Below, piece by piece: positions 45,670 to 54,947 of a stretch of 58,421 bases of DNA. Source of the stretch: Rheinheimera sp. 1928-s (lineage in GTDB: Bacteria > Pseudomonadota > Gammaproteobacteria > Enterobacterales > Alteromonadaceae); contig NZ_JARIXP010000012.1 in assembly GCF_029269265.1 (NCBI RefSeq), positions 10,587-69,007 on the forward strand, given 5' to 3'. How positions within the stretch are numbered: the stretch's first letter is position 1; each line of letters starts with the position of its first letter. Under the pieces are notes generated by a model. That model saw only the letters and a list, made by a program, of their open reading frames with translations. It was not told the origin of the DNA and did not search any database. Position numbers and translations under genes: made by a program.

Positions 45670-46593
45670 ATGTCACATGCAGCCGAAGCCAAAGCACAAT
45701 ATAACCTGAACAAATTACACAAACGCTTGCGTCGTGGCGTAGGCCAGGCTATTGCCGACTTTAATATGATTGAAGAAGGCGACAAAGTCATGGTGTGCTT
45801 GTCAGGTGGTAAAGACAGCTACACTATGCTGGACATATTGCTCAACCTGCAACAATCTGCCCCTATTCAATTTTCTATAGTTGCAGTGAATCTGGACCAA
45901 AAACAACCTGGTTTTCCGGCCGATGTATTGCCTAATTATTTAAGCCGTATTGGTGTTGATTTTCAGATTGTGACTGAAGACACCTACTCTATTGTCAAAG
46001 ACAAAATTCCTGAAGGCAAAACCACCTGCTCTTTATGCTCCCGCCTACGCCGTGGTATTTTATACCGCACAGCCAAAGAGCTGGGAGCCACTAAAATTGC
46101 ATTGGGCCATCACCGCGACGACATGATTGAAACTATGTTTCTGAATATGTTTTACGGCGGGAAAATGAAGTCTATGCCAGCTAAGCTGATTAGTGACAAC
46201 GGCGAGCATATCGTCATTCGTCCCCTGGCCTATTGCCGCGAAAAAGACATCGAAAAATACTCCATTGCCCGTGAGTTTCCGATAATTCCTTGTAACTTAT
46301 GTGGCTCACAAGATGGTTTACAGCGTCAGGTCGTCAAGGAAATGCTGCAGGACTGGGACAAACGTTTCCCTGGCCGCATAGAAACTATGTTTCAGGCCAT
46401 GCAGAACATTGTGCCCTCTCATATGATTGACAGATCTTTGTTTGATTTTGCTGGTATCAGTAAGGACAGCCCACTACCTTCAGAAGGTGATATGGCCTTT
46501 GATAAACCTGACGTACCTAAAGTACCGGTAGGTTTAATCCAGGATGAAGACGAACCAGCAACTGCAACGGTGCAATTTGTAGAGCTGACGTAG
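45670..46593 (+). CDS. ttcA: tRNA 2-thiocytidine(32) synthetase TtcA
   Basis: A 307-residue enzyme that thiolates C32 in several tRNAs. The PP-loop SGGKDS is at 45-50; the two CxxC pairs that hold the Fe-S cluster are CSLC (120-123) and CNLC (208-211); [24 protein letters not shown] is also typical. Its transcript probably ends at the hairpin at 46646, inside the 3' end of the convergent gene. Confidence 0.96.
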   Translation: MSHAAEAKAQYNLNKLHKRLRRGVGQAIADFNMIEEGDKVMVCLSGGKDSYTMLDILLNLQQSAPIQFSIVAVNLDQKQPGFPADVLPNYLSRIGVDFQIVTEDTYSIVKDKIPEGKTTCSLCSRLRRGILYRTAKELGATKIALGHHRDDMIETMFLNMFYGGKMKSMPAKLISDNGEHIVIRPLAYCREKDIEKYSIAREFPIIPCNLCGSQDGLQRQVVKEMLQDWDKRFPGRIETMFQAMQNIVPSHMIDRSLFDFAGISKDSPLPSEGDMAFDKPDVPKVPVGLIQDEDEPATATVQFVELT

Positions 46594-46624
46594 GGGCTGG
46601 GTTTGCCCTGCCCGTCTCATACAT

Positions 46625-47191
46625 TTAGCGCTTGTTAAATTCATCAAAGAGCAGCATCAGCTGCTCTTTTTCATTGGGGTAACCGCTTTGTAGCAACAGT
46701 TCAATCACCACTTCCGCTGTACACAAAGCCCCTTCTTTTTGATTACGCCGAAGTCTATAGGATGAAGGCTGATCAGTTGCAATACCCAGCCGATAGCAGG
46801 ATTGCAAATATGGGCTTTGCCTGAGCATTTTGGCGGCTTCCTGCCAGGTTGCATCCACCAACAGCCAATGCCTGACAGCTTCAGCCTGACGCAATGCCAG
46901 TTGATTAGAAGCAGTTAGATTTTGAGGCTGATACAGGCCCAGTTGCAACAGATAACAGGCTACAGGCGTTTCAGCCGTCATCAGCTCAGGTGACAAGGGA
47001 TAAACTAACCCCAGCTGTTGCTGAGTTGCTAATTCTAACAGCCGTACATCAGGCTCTTTACGTTGCCATTCAATCAGTTCAACCCTGATCTTCAAAGATG
47101 CGGCCAAAGCCTGGAGCGCCAGAGCACCGGTATTGGTCGCCTTATGCAGTTCCCTGCTGTGGGTCAGCAGATAAAGTACCAGCTCCGGCAT
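46625..47191 (-). CDS. DTW-domain protein (tRNA-uridine aminocarboxypropyltransferase family)
   Basis: A 188-residue protein. The family motif appears as DATW (residues 113-116) in LLVDATWQEAAKMLRQSP, followed by SSYRLRRNQKEGALCTAE, and the N-terminal THSRELHKATNTGALA also fits. Relatives such as TapT/YfiP add the aminocarboxypropyl group of SAM to U47 in tRNA. The N-terminal cysteine cluster of YfiP is absent, so this is the short form. It is preceded by the DUF2987 gene at 5 bases. Confidence 0.88.
   Translation of the reverse strand: MPELVLYLLTHSRELHKATNTGALALQALAASLKIRVELIEWQRKEPDVRLLELATQQQLGLVYPLSPELMTAETPVACYLLQLGLYQPQNLTASNQLALRQAEAVRHWLLVDATWQEAAKMLRQSPYLQSCYRLGIATDQPSSYRLRRNQKEGALCTAEVVIELLLQSGYPNEKEQLMLLFDEFNKR
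46646..46671 (+). terminator. ttcA terminator embedded in the DTW gene
   Basis: AAAGAGCAGC/GCTGCTCTTT (46646-46655 with 46660-46669), loop ATCA, followed by T residues to 46671. On the plus strand it would end ttcA transcription 52 bases past its stop; it lies within the last codons of the convergent minus-strand gene. Confidence 0.75.
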
Positions 47192-47196
47192 ATGAT

Positions 47197-47847
47197 TTAA
47201 GGTTGCTGTAACAAAGGCGTGGCGTGATCCGGTACTTTAGAAAACTCAACTGTTGCACTGTCAGCCAAACTGGCTGGTAACTGAACACGACAACGAGTTT
47301 GCTCACACAGCAGTTGCTGCTGAAAAGCTGCATCTGTACTTTGCGCCATCACTTCGGTCGCAAAATGTAGGGTCAAACCCGAAACATCTGGTAACCAGTA
47401 CTTACCAAGACCAGCCAATGAATCCAAAAGCTCGTCGAACTGGCTTTGTAACTTACGCAATTGAGCAATAGTCACCTGTTGTGGCACTGGCATTTTGCTG
47501 CGTAACTTAAAGTTTAAATCGCAGGACTGAGCGCTCTCTGGCTGCTTCAATACGATTAATGCTTTACGGCTATTAAGCAGCTCATCGTAAGGTAAAATCA
47601 GCTCACCATTGTTGGCGATAGTCAAAGGCGCTTCAGAAATGTCTGTTGTGATCACTGCATTATCCACAACACAAGGATCGTTAGTGCCGGTTTTTTGCAG
47701 CATAAAGGCCAGCGTAATATCACTGAATTCGACCTTTTCGCTTTTTTTCATCCGGGAATAAAAGCCATCGTAATTAAATACGGTATCAGCTAAGGCTGAA
47801 CCGCTAAAAACAACCAGCGCACTGGCCAGAACATAAGATTTCATCAT
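47197..47847 (-). CDS. secreted DUF2987 protein
   Basis: A 216-residue protein with a signal peptide (MKSYVLASALVVFSGSALA, cleavage before DTVF). The early segment YDGFYSRMKKSEKVEFSDITLAFML is the DUF2987 mark; two Cys pairs (DPCVVD, QSCDLN, LCEQTRCRV) suggest periplasmic disulfides. Function unknown. The start TAATG overlaps the stop of the glucosaminidase gene, indicating a coupled unit. Confidence 0.78.
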   Translation of the reverse strand: MMKSYVLASALVVFSGSALADTVFNYDGFYSRMKKSEKVEFSDITLAFMLQKTGTNDPCVVDNAVITTDISEAPLTIANNGELILPYDELLNSRKALIVLKQPESAQSCDLNFKLRSKMPVPQQVTIAQLRKLQSQFDELLDSLAGLGKYWLPDVSGLTLHFATEVMAQSTDAAFQQQLLCEQTRCRVQLPASLADSATVEFSKVPDHATPLLQQP

Positions 47848-48707
47848 TAGCTGTCTATATGTTTAGTATTGGCTTTGAGCATGGTATGGATTTCGTTAAC
47901 ATAATCCTGGCCACGCTCAGAATACCGGATCAACCCTGTCACCAGATGGTGTCCGGCTACTTCGCCTTCAGCGCGGCGTTTTGCTCTGATTTGACGTAAA
48001 TCTTCATACACATAAAAGGTGTTCAGATTGTAGAAGTAACTGTTAATTGCAGCAGCTACATGAGGAAACACTGCCACCTCATGGTACTTACCTGCACTGC
48101 GTTTTTGTGGCACCAGGCCACAACCTGCTCTGAAACACCACTGACCAAAAAAGTTATAGGCCTCTAAAGCAAAGCGACTGCTGCCCCAGCCTGATTCTTT
48201 TGCAGCCTGGATCAGCACCAAGTCCGCAGGTATCATATCAACCCGGCTTAACAATAAACGAAAACCTTCTGTATCTACGTCCGGATAATCCAGCTTAAAT
48301 TCGTCGTACAGGCTATAAATAAAAGCGTATTCTTCCACTGTCAGTTCTTGTTGAGTCTGCTTCTGCTGAACTTCAATGATCTGCAGCCGGATATGCAATA
48401 ATCTGGCGTTTTCTCGTTCTATAAACGGTAATAAATAGTCAAAAAAAGCCTTTTTCTTTTCAACCACATCTTTGTATTGCTCAAAATCCGGCACTGGCAG
48501 TAATTCGGGCATAGCCACAGGATAAGCCAGTCGTTTTAATAACTTGCGTTGATCAGCTGCATCCAGAGCTTCCAGCTTTGATGGCATTTGCCAATCGGCT
48601 AATGAAGCAATGTCTTCAACAGGAGCTGGTCTCAGCCATGGGTAAGCCGCGGCACAAAGCACGACAGCCCATAACAACAACCAAAAGCTCAATTCTGTTT
48701 TTTTCAT
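47847..48707 (-). CDS. Bax-like membrane-anchored glucosaminidase-domain protein
   Basis: A 286-residue protein with an N-terminal anchor helix (KKTELSFWLLLWAVVLCAAAYPW) and a C-terminal glucosaminidase domain: LVLIQAAKESGWGSSRFALEAYNFFGQWCF, with the presumed catalytic Glu in AKESGWG, then YHEVAVFPHVAAAINSYFYNLNT. It matches the Bax protein family, thought to cut peptidoglycan. The start at 48707 (MKKTELSF) is preferred over the frame to 48806, which adds 33 basic residues before the helix. Confidence 0.85.
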   Translation of the reverse strand: MKKTELSFWLLLWAVVLCAAAYPWLRPAPVEDIASLADWQMPSKLEALDAADQRKLLKRLAYPVAMPELLPVPDFEQYKDVVEKKKAFFDYLLPFIERENARLLHIRLQIIEVQQKQTQQELTVEEYAFIYSLYDEFKLDYPDVDTEGFRLLLSRVDMIPADLVLIQAAKESGWGSSRFALEAYNFFGQWCFRAGCGLVPQKRSAGKYHEVAVFPHVAAAINSYFYNLNTFYVYEDLRQIRAKRRAEGEVAGHHLVTGLIRYSERGQDYVNEIHTMLKANTKHIDS

Positions 48708-48925
48708 GCGATACCCTGATTTCGCTTTTATCCGAGCCCGCCACTTAATGAGCTGGACCACAACGGTGCGTATTCTAACCAGATCCGTTGATAGTTTCGA
48801 CCACAAAATGGCCTGAATACTAAACCCTCCCGGACGGAATTATGCTAACTCGTTGTATTTAAATAATATTTAAGTTGGCAGGAAAACTGCATACTCAGCT
48901 ATAACTATGAAAAAAGGAGAATAAC

Positions 48926-49558
48926 ATGCGTAAACTTACTTTAATTTCTGCTCTGGTTTTGGCTTTATCTGCAACAACGGCAGTAGCTGACGATGTCAAA
49001 GTGCTCGAAAAAACTATAGATGCAAAAAGCTTTACCAGGCTGGTGCTGGACGTTCCTGTTGGTGAAATTGACGTAAAAGTAGCTGAAGGAACAGAAATCA
49101 GCTTAGTTGTCGAGTTAGAAGCTGACAAAAACTGGTTAGGTCGCAGCTCTGATATATCAGACGCAAGCATCAATGTACGTGAGGACGGTTCCACCCTGAA
49201 ACTGAAGGTCGATCTGGAAGATGACGACGATGTAAAACAAAGCTGGACAGTAAAAATGCCTGCAGAAATGGCGGTGGCCTTAAATTTAGGTGTAGGCTCT
49301 GTTGAAGTTGACGATCTGACTTCAGATATCAATGTCGATTTGGGTGTAGGCGATGTGGACATCAAAGTAGACACCAGCCTTTATGCTTCCATCGAACTGG
49401 ATGCTGGTGTAGGAGATACATCTATTAAAGGTGGCAAAGGCCGTTATCAGCAGGAACGTGTATTAGTCACCAGTTCGAGTGAGTTAAATGGCTCAGGCAA
49501 AGCTGAACTGGAAGCCAATGTAGGTGTCGGTGATATTGAAGTACGCGATAACCAGTAA
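48926..49558 (+). CDS. secreted beta-repeat protein (DUF4097-like)
   Basis: A 210-residue protein with a clear signal peptide (MRKLTLISALVLALSATTAVA, cleavage before DD). The second half has four short repeats built on GVG: LGVGSVEVDD, LGVGDVDIKV, AGVGDTSIKG and VGVGDIEVRD, spaced to form a beta-solenoid as in DUF4097 (adhesin-like) proteins. The mature protein is strongly acidic. Function unknown. GGAG lies just upstream of the ATG. It is monocistronic. Confidence 0.75.
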   Translation: MRKLTLISALVLALSATTAVADDVKVLEKTIDAKSFTRLVLDVPVGEIDVKVAEGTEISLVVELEADKNWLGRSSDISDASINVREDGSTLKLKVDLEDDDDVKQSWTVKMPAEMAVALNLGVGSVEVDDLTSDINVDLGVGDVDIKVDTSLYASIELDAGVGDTSIKGGKGRYQQERVLVTSSSELNGSGKAELEANVGVGDIEVRDNQ

Positions 49559-49576
49559 CTATCACTCAAACAAGCT

Positions 49577-49987
49577 TTAAGGCGCTTTATGCAACCAATT
49601 GGGGGTAAAGCGCCAATAGGTTGCAAGAGCCTGCTTTAAATCAAAAAAACTGGTTAATGGCAATGAGTCACCGCTGATACAAGCGTAAGTAAAGCGGTGG
49701 CAGTTGTTCCTTAACAAGTCGTAATCCTGATAACTGTAAATCTGGTCTATAGCCCTGTTTGCCGCAATGTCTGAGCCTATGATCTCACCTGCCGGATTGG
49801 TGGCGAAAATCAGTTCGGCACCGGATCGGTCTGCCAGAAAACGATTAAAGGATAAAGAACGTACCAGGCCAGAGCCTGCCAGCTCCACTATTTGCCCTTC
49901 TCCTATATAAATGCCTGTGTGCTCAAAAAACTGAAAAATTTCGCAGCCCACCACGGCGCCAACAGGGATAGTTCGCAGACTTGTCAT
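49577..49987 (-). CDS. LRAT-domain (NlpC/P60-fold) protein
   Basis: A 136-residue protein with a lecithin:retinol acyltransferase-type fold: His23 in FEHTGIYIGEGQIVEL and the nucleophile Cys96 in LLRNNCHRFTYAC, the bacterial version of the NCEHF motif. The start at 49987 (MTSLRTIPVG) has AGGAG six bases upstream; the frame to 50023 is less likely. Enzymes of this fold are thiol acyltransferases or hydrolases; the substrate here is unknown. Monocistronic, opposite alaA. Confidence 0.8.
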   Translation of the reverse strand: MTSLRTIPVGAVVGCEIFQFFEHTGIYIGEGQIVELAGSGLVRSLSFNRFLADRSGAELIFATNPAGEIIGSDIAANRAIDQIYSYQDYDLLRNNCHRFTYACISGDSLPLTSFFDLKQALATYWRFTPNWLHKAP

Positions 49988-50108
49988 AAAGCTCCTGATT
50001 TTGCCGCTTTTTTTTGCAATCATACTTGCAAAAGACGTCTAGGCGTGTAAAAAGGTGTAAGCAAAGATTTTCAATGAAAACAATAGACGGAGACATAAGG
50101 GTAGCGGT

Positions 50109-51323
50109 ATGAAACCAATAGAGCGCTCGACAAAATTAGATGGGGTTTGTTATGACATTCGGGGTCCGGTGGCACGTGAAGCCAAACGGATGGAAGAAGA
50201 AGGTCAGCGTATTTTAAAGCTCAATATTGGTAATCCCGCGCCTTTTGGTTTTGAAGCGCCGGATGAAATTTTAAAACACGTGATCCACAACCTGCCCACA
50301 GCTCAGGGCTACAGCGATTCGCAGGGCATTTATCCGGCCCGGGTTGCTGTGGCGCAGTATTATCAGCAGCGCGGAATTTTAGGTGCCGATGCGGATGACG
50401 TGTACATTGGTAATGGCGTATCAGAACTGATTCTGATGTCGTTGCAGGCGCTGTTAAATAACGGTGATGAGGTGCTGATCCCTTCCCCTGATTACCCGCT
50501 CTGGACAGCTGCAGTCAATCTGGCCGGCGGCAACGCCGTGCATTACCGCTGTGACGAACAATCAGACTGGTTTCCGGATTTAGCTGATATTCGTGCCAAA
50601 ATCACAAAAAAAACCAAAGCTCTGGTGCTGATTAATCCAAATAATCCGACAGGCGCTGTGTACTCTAAAGCGGTTTTATTGGATCTGCTGGCCATTGCCC
50701 GTGAGCATAAGCTGGTGGTGATGAGTGATGAAATTTACGACAAAATTTTGTATGACGGCGCAGAGCATGTTACGACGGCTTCGTTAACCGACGATTTATT
50801 TATGCTGACCTTTGGTGGTTTATCGAAAAACTACCGTATCGCCGGTTTTCGTGTCGGCTGGATTTTATTATCCGGCGCTAAACATCTGGCCAAGCACTAT
50901 GTAGAAGGTTTAAATATTCTGGCTTCTATGCGCCTCTGTGCCAACGTACCTTGTCAGCATGCAGTGCAAACCGCATTAGGTGGCTATCAGAGTATTAACG
51001 AGCTTATAGTGCCAGGTGGCCGTTTGTATGACCAAATGGACTTAGCCCATAAACTGGTGACCAGTATTGATGGTATCAGCTGTGTGCGGCCTAAAGGCGC
51101 TATGTACTTATTCCCTAAGCTGGATCGTAAAAAGTTTAAAATCAAAGATGATGAACTGATGGTGCTGGATTTCCTTCGCCAGCATAAAGTACTGTTGGTG
51201 CATGGTAGGGCGTTTAACTGGCCAGAGCCGGATCATTTCCGTATTGTGTTTTTACCCCACAAAGAACAGCTGGAAATGGCGATTGGCCGCTTAGCGCAGT
51301 TTTTACCGGGTTATCAACAGTAG
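50109..51323 (+). CDS. alaA: glutamate--pyruvate aminotransferase AlaA
   Basis: A 404-residue class I aminotransferase. PLP-binding Lys240 lies in GGLSKNYRIAGFRVGW; NPNNPTGAVY and SDEIYDKILYDG are typical. The N-terminal ERSTKLDGVCYDIRGPV matches E. coli AlaA. It makes alanine from pyruvate and glutamate. alaA-yfbR is also the order in E. coli. Confidence 0.95.
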   Translation: MKPIERSTKLDGVCYDIRGPVAREAKRMEEEGQRILKLNIGNPAPFGFEAPDEILKHVIHNLPTAQGYSDSQGIYPARVAVAQYYQQRGILGADADDVYIGNGVSELILMSLQALLNNGDEVLIPSPDYPLWTAAVNLAGGNAVHYRCDEQSDWFPDLADIRAKITKKTKALVLINPNNPTGAVYSKAVLLDLLAIAREHKLVVMSDEIYDKILYDGAEHVTTASLTDDLFMLTFGGLSKNYRIAGFRVGWILLSGAKHLAKHYVEGLNILASMRLCANVPCQHAVQTALGGYQSINELIVPGGRLYDQMDLAHKLVTSIDGISCVRPKGAMYLFPKLDRKKFKIKDDELMVLDFLRQHKVLLVHGRAFNWPEPDHFRIVFLPHKEQLEMAIGRLAQFLPGYQQ

Positions 51324-51358
51324 CATCAGCAGTAGTGGATTAGCAGTAAAAGGCCATA

Positions 51359-51973
51359 ATGATTACGGATAAAAAACCAAGCCATTTTTTCGCTCATCTG
51401 TTCCGGATGAAGCTGATTAACAGATGGCCGCTGATGAGAAACGTCAATACTGAAAATGTGGCTGAACACAGCCATCAGGTGGCTGTGGTAGCCCATATGC
51501 TGGCGCTTATTCGTCGTGAAGTATTTGCAGGTGAAGTACAACCTGAGCGGGTGGCAACACTAGCGTTGTTTCATGACGCCAGTGAAGTACTGACCGGTGA
51601 TCTACCTACGCCAGTTAAGTACTTTAACGCGCAGATTGCTCAGGAATACAAAAAGATAGAACGTATTGCTGAGCAAAAGCTGCTGTCGATGTTGCCAGAG
51701 AAATTGCAGCCCTTTTATCAGTCCTTGCTGCTGTCAGAACAGTATTCAGCGGATGAAAAGCTGCTGGTCAAAGCGGCGGATACGCTTTGTGCTTATGTCA
51801 AAACTCTGGAAGAGCTGTCTGCCGGCAATCATGAATTTGTGCTGGCGAAAAAGCGTCTGGAGGCTGTGCTTGAAGGCTACGCTCTGCCGGAAGTGAACTA
51901 CTTTCTTGAGATTTTCATCCCAAGCTTTTCGCTGTCTTTGGATGAAATCAGTTTGCAGGATGGTCAATTGTAA
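51359..51973 (+). CDS. yfbR: 5'-deoxynucleotidase YfbR
   Basis: A 204-residue HD-domain phosphohydrolase. The metal-binding His residues are in [15 protein letters not shown] (His37/His39) and the HD pair in [18 protein letters not shown] (His72, Asp73); a later Asp in [11 protein letters not shown] completes the site. It removes phosphate from deoxyribonucleoside 5'-monophosphates. It lies 35 bases after alaA. Confidence 0.95.
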   Translation: MITDKKPSHFFAHLFRMKLINRWPLMRNVNTENVAEHSHQVAVVAHMLALIRREVFAGEVQPERVATLALFHDASEVLTGDLPTPVKYFNAQIAQEYKKIERIAEQKLLSMLPEKLQPFYQSLLLSEQYSADEKLLVKAADTLCAYVKTLEELSAGNHEFVLAKKRLEAVLEGYALPEVNYFLEIFIPSFSLSLDEISLQDGQL

Positions 51974-52001
51974 TCGCCAATCCGATGCATCTCGAAATCA
52001 T

Positions 52002-52028
52002 AAGGGCGCGGATTTATTTGCGCCCTTT
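52002..52028. terminator. terminator between yfbR and the CDF gene
   Basis: AAGGGCGC/GCGCCCTT (52002-52009 with 52020-52027), loop of 10 bases, followed by T residues on the plus strand. It serves the plus-strand yfbR transcript; the flanking genes are convergent. Confidence 0.8.
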
Positions 52029-52038
52029 TCACACCTGC

Positions 52039-53043
52039 TCAATGCTGATCCCGGCAAACTTCCTGATTAAACTCAAACTCTATGGTGGTATGTTCAAGCT
52101 GATAAGGCTGGAGCAGCTGCCGTATTTGCTCTTTATGCGTTTTTAACTGCTCGGTAGCAGTTTCCGCTTTTAACACCAGATGGGCTGTTAATACATGTTT
52201 TTCGCCATCCAGCGACCATAAATGCAGGTGATGCACTTCCTGCACAAACTCAAGGTGCTGCAACTGGTGCTCTATTTTGGCCGCCAGTTTTGGATCCGGG
52301 CTGACCTGTAAAAACAAAGCCAGAGTGCGGCGCAAATTACGCCAGACATTGATTAGAATAAAACAGGTAAAACCTATACTTAATACCGGATCAACCCAAG
52401 CCCAGTCGGTAAAATAAATCAGAATAGAACCAACCAGCACAGCAACCCAGCCTAATACATCTTCCAGCAGATGCCAGGTCAGAATTTTTTCGTTTTGGGT
52501 TTTACCGCCTCGCAGTTTAAATACCGCAGCGCCATTCACAACAACACCCAGAACAGCAAGTCCCATCATGCCCATTGCATGAGGCAGTTGCGGCTGCCAT
52601 AAACGAGGTATGGCTTCATACAAAATCCAGCAGGAGCCCAACACTAAAATCACGCTGTTGACCAAAGCGCTCAACAAGGACCAGCGCCGGTAACCATAAC
52701 TGTAACGGGGCGTCGCCTCCTTGCCAGCGATTTTAGCGGCAAACCAGGCAAAAGCGATCGCTAGTGTATCGCCTAAATCGTGCATCGCATCGGCCATAAT
52801 AGCCACGCTATTAGTCAACCAGCCGCCAATAAATTCAATGATGGTAAAACTGAAGTTCAGCCAAAAGGCGGTGGCTATATTGCCCGATTCAGAACCATGA
52901 TGATGGTGATGATGACCAAAGAGGCCATGGGAATGCTTATGCTCGTCGTCATCTTTGTGGTCATGCTCTGCGCCATGGCTATGATTACAGCTTGCGCCAT
53001 GCTGATGAGTTTTGTGGTCTGGATTTGAATGATCGTGAGGCAT
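52039..53043 (-). CDS. cation diffusion facilitator, probable zinc exporter
   Basis: A 334-residue CDF protein. The N-terminal ~55 residues form a metal-buffering tail with 17 or so His (MPHDHSNPDHKTHQHG, then GLFGHHHHHHGS). Six helices follow, with metal-site residues in IMADAMHDLGDTLAIAF (HDxxD form) and HLLEDVLGWVAVLVG (HxxxD form), which points to zinc. The C-terminal cytoplasmic domain is VQEVHHLHLWSLDGEKHVLTAHLVL. Start MPHDHS at 53043 has AGGTG upstream; the frame to 53112 adds unconserved residues. Confidence 0.92.
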   Translation of the reverse strand: MPHDHSNPDHKTHQHGASCNHSHGAEHDHKDDDEHKHSHGLFGHHHHHHGSESGNIATAFWLNFSFTIIEFIGGWLTNSVAIMADAMHDLGDTLAIAFAWFAAKIAGKEATPRYSYGYRRWSLLSALVNSVILVLGSCWILYEAIPRLWQPQLPHAMGMMGLAVLGVVVNGAAVFKLRGGKTQNEKILTWHLLEDVLGWVAVLVGSILIYFTDWAWVDPVLSIGFTCFILINVWRNLRRTLALFLQVSPDPKLAAKIEHQLQHLEFVQEVHHLHLWSLDGEKHVLTAHLVLKAETATEQLKTHKEQIRQLLQPYQLEHTTIEFEFNQEVCRDQH

Positions 53044-53259
53044 GCTACACCTGAAAAAAATGCCGTAATATGAGTACCATATCTGGTTTTGTCTGGCTCT
53101 GCCAGCGCACAAAGTGCCTTACCAGGTAGAATTTAAATTATTGCCTGCTTCAGGCAGAAAAAAGCTTGAGCCAAAGCCAACAAAACATTAGTCTGAAACT
53201 GAAGTTTGGCTGAACGGTGCCGATACAAAAGCATTCACCAGGAAGAACAAAAACAACAG

Positions 53260-53937
53260 ATGCCATTGAATATCCCCCTGCTTATGCTCACAGCTATTTG
53301 TGCTTTATTGGCAACACCTGTCATGGCGGGCAGTATCAGCCATCAAAAAAGCTCAGATTATGCCGCCTGGTCGGAAAACAACCGCGATGGCAGTTGGACA
53401 AGGATCACAGAGCAGGCTGTGGCACAATCACCGCTGATCAAGCTGGTGCCAGCCGATATACAAAACTTCTGCCCTCTGTATGCCAGTTTGCAAAAGCAGC
53501 AGCGCAGTCAATTCTGGGTGGCTTTGTTTTCCGCTATGGCTAAACCTGAAAGTAACTTTAAACCCCAGTCGTTTTATCAGGAAAAATTTAAAGACGGCAA
53601 AGGTCGCCGCGTGATCAGCCGGGGTTTATTACAAATATCCCACGAAAGCGCCAACCAAGCCCGTTATTCCTGTGATATTAAACAGCCACAGCATCTGCAT
53701 GACCCCAAAGTGAATTTAAGCTGTGGTGTGAAAATCATGAGCAAGTGGGTAAAAACTGACGGCGTGATCAGCCAGCCAGGCTGGAGCAAAGAGCCCAAAG
53801 GCGGAGCTCGTTATTGGTCTACATTAAGACCACAACGAGGAAAAGTGCAGCAAATCGCCAACTTCACCCGCCAACTGCCCTTTTGTGATCCGTATGCCAG
53901 CAGATCAACCAAAGCCAAATTAACAGTAGCGATTTAA
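53260..53937 (+). CDS. secreted lysozyme-like (SLT-type) protein
   Basis: A 225-residue protein with a signal peptide (MPLNIPLLMLTAICALLATPVMA). The domain AMAKPESNFKPQSFYQEKFKDGKGRRVISRGLLQISHESANQ has the pattern of a soluble lytic transglycosylase: a candidate catalytic Glu in KPESNF and a GLLQIS motif. Three or four Cys residues probably form disulfides. The ATG at 53260 is preferred over TTG at 53206, because the latter adds 18 charged residues before the signal peptide. Convergent with the EamA gene, overlapping by four bases. Confidence 0.78.
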   Translation: MPLNIPLLMLTAICALLATPVMAGSISHQKSSDYAAWSENNRDGSWTRITEQAVAQSPLIKLVPADIQNFCPLYASLQKQQRSQFWVALFSAMAKPESNFKPQSFYQEKFKDGKGRRVISRGLLQISHESANQARYSCDIKQPQHLHDPKVNLSCGVKIMSKWVKTDGVISQPGWSKEPKGGARYWSTLRPQRGKVQQIANFTRQLPFCDPYASRSTKAKLTVAI

Positions 53938-54788
53938 GTTGTGTCCTTAGCGTTGCGGGCCGTCAAAGTAACCAGGGCTATGCCGCCTAAAATCGCTATT
54001 GAAGCCAAAATTAAACGTAAACTAAAAGGCTCAGCCAAAAACAGCACTGCCCCCATAGCTGCGACCAGAGGCACACTTAGTTGTACCGTTGCTGCTGTAC
54101 TGGCTTTTAAATAAGGTAACGCTGTGTACCAAAGCGCGTAGCCAAGACCTGATGTCAGAGCTCCGGATAGGACAGCGTACCAAACACCATCTAAATCAAG
54201 CAAAAGCCCGTCAAGAAACACCAGAGCCAGAATCAAAGCCAGAGGCACAGTGCGAATGAAATTACCTGCAGTGACTTTAATCGGGTCGCCACCGCTTTTC
54301 CCCCGCAATGAATAAACGCCCCAGGCTACACCAGCCATGATCATCAGCAAACCCGCATCAACTGGGGGTGCGGATAAACCCGGCAATAACAAGCCAACCA
54401 GACCAGCGCAAGCAAAGACAAAACCAAGGCTTTGTAACAAGCTAAAGCGCTCACCCTGCCAGAGACCATAAGCAATCATACTGGCTTGTACTGCACCAAA
54501 TAACAGTAAAGCTCCTGCTGCCGTACTTAAGTTGACGTAAGAGACTGAAAATGCGATGGCATACACAAACAATGCCAAAGCCGACCACCAATTTCCCTGA
54601 CCTGCATTATGTTCTGTCCGGATTGAAATCAGCAGCCAAAGAACCAAAGCCCCGGACATCAGCCGCACAGCAGTAAAACTGACCGGATCAATAGAGGTTT
54701 GGATCAATGCAGCCCGACACAACAGCGAGTTACCGGCAAAAGCTAATAAAGCCAGAAGGGTAAAAATGAAAACTCTAACAGCGGACAT
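53934..54788 (-). CDS. EamA-family (DMT) metabolite exporter
   Basis: A 284-residue inner-membrane protein with ten hydrophobic helices in two EamA repeats. SLLCRAALIQTSIDPVSFTAVRLMSGALVLWLL is typical of the first, and YLKASTAATVQLSVPLVAAMGAVLFLAEPFSLRLILASIAILGGIALV of the second. It is related to RhaT/YdcZ-like carriers; the substrate cannot be read. Monocistronic. Confidence 0.9.
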   Translation of the reverse strand: MSAVRVFIFTLLALLAFAGNSLLCRAALIQTSIDPVSFTAVRLMSGALVLWLLISIRTEHNAGQGNWWSALALFVYAIAFSVSYVNLSTAAGALLLFGAVQASMIAYGLWQGERFSLLQSLGFVFACAGLVGLLLPGLSAPPVDAGLLMIMAGVAWGVYSLRGKSGGDPIKVTAGNFIRTVPLALILALVFLDGLLLDLDGVWYAVLSGALTSGLGYALWYTALPYLKASTAATVQLSVPLVAAMGAVLFLAEPFSLRLILASIAILGGIALVTLTARNAKDTT

Positions 54789-54905
54789 AGCTAATGTTCA
54801 TATCTAAATACAATGTTTGCCAGCATAACATTGTAAAAACAGAGTTAAATCAGAGAAGGAGGAAAAGATAAATCAAATACAGTCAAAACCATAAATTACG
54901 GGTAT

Positions 54906-54928
54906 AAAAAAGCCACCCGGAGGTGGCC
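54906..54928 (-). terminator. terminator of the thrS-infC-rpmI-rplT operon
   Basis: GCCACC/GGTGGC (54912-54917 with 54922-54927), loop of 4 bases; on the minus strand the stem runs into six U residues. It lies 20 bases past the rplT stop. Confidence 0.9.
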
Positions 54929-54947
54929 TTTTACTCTGCTCAAAGAA

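Noticed and set aside
52780-53028. 82-residue Met-rich frame antisense to the CDF His-rich tail
   Set aside because: It results from reading CAT/CAC codons backwards as ATG/GTG; the CDF protein explains the region.
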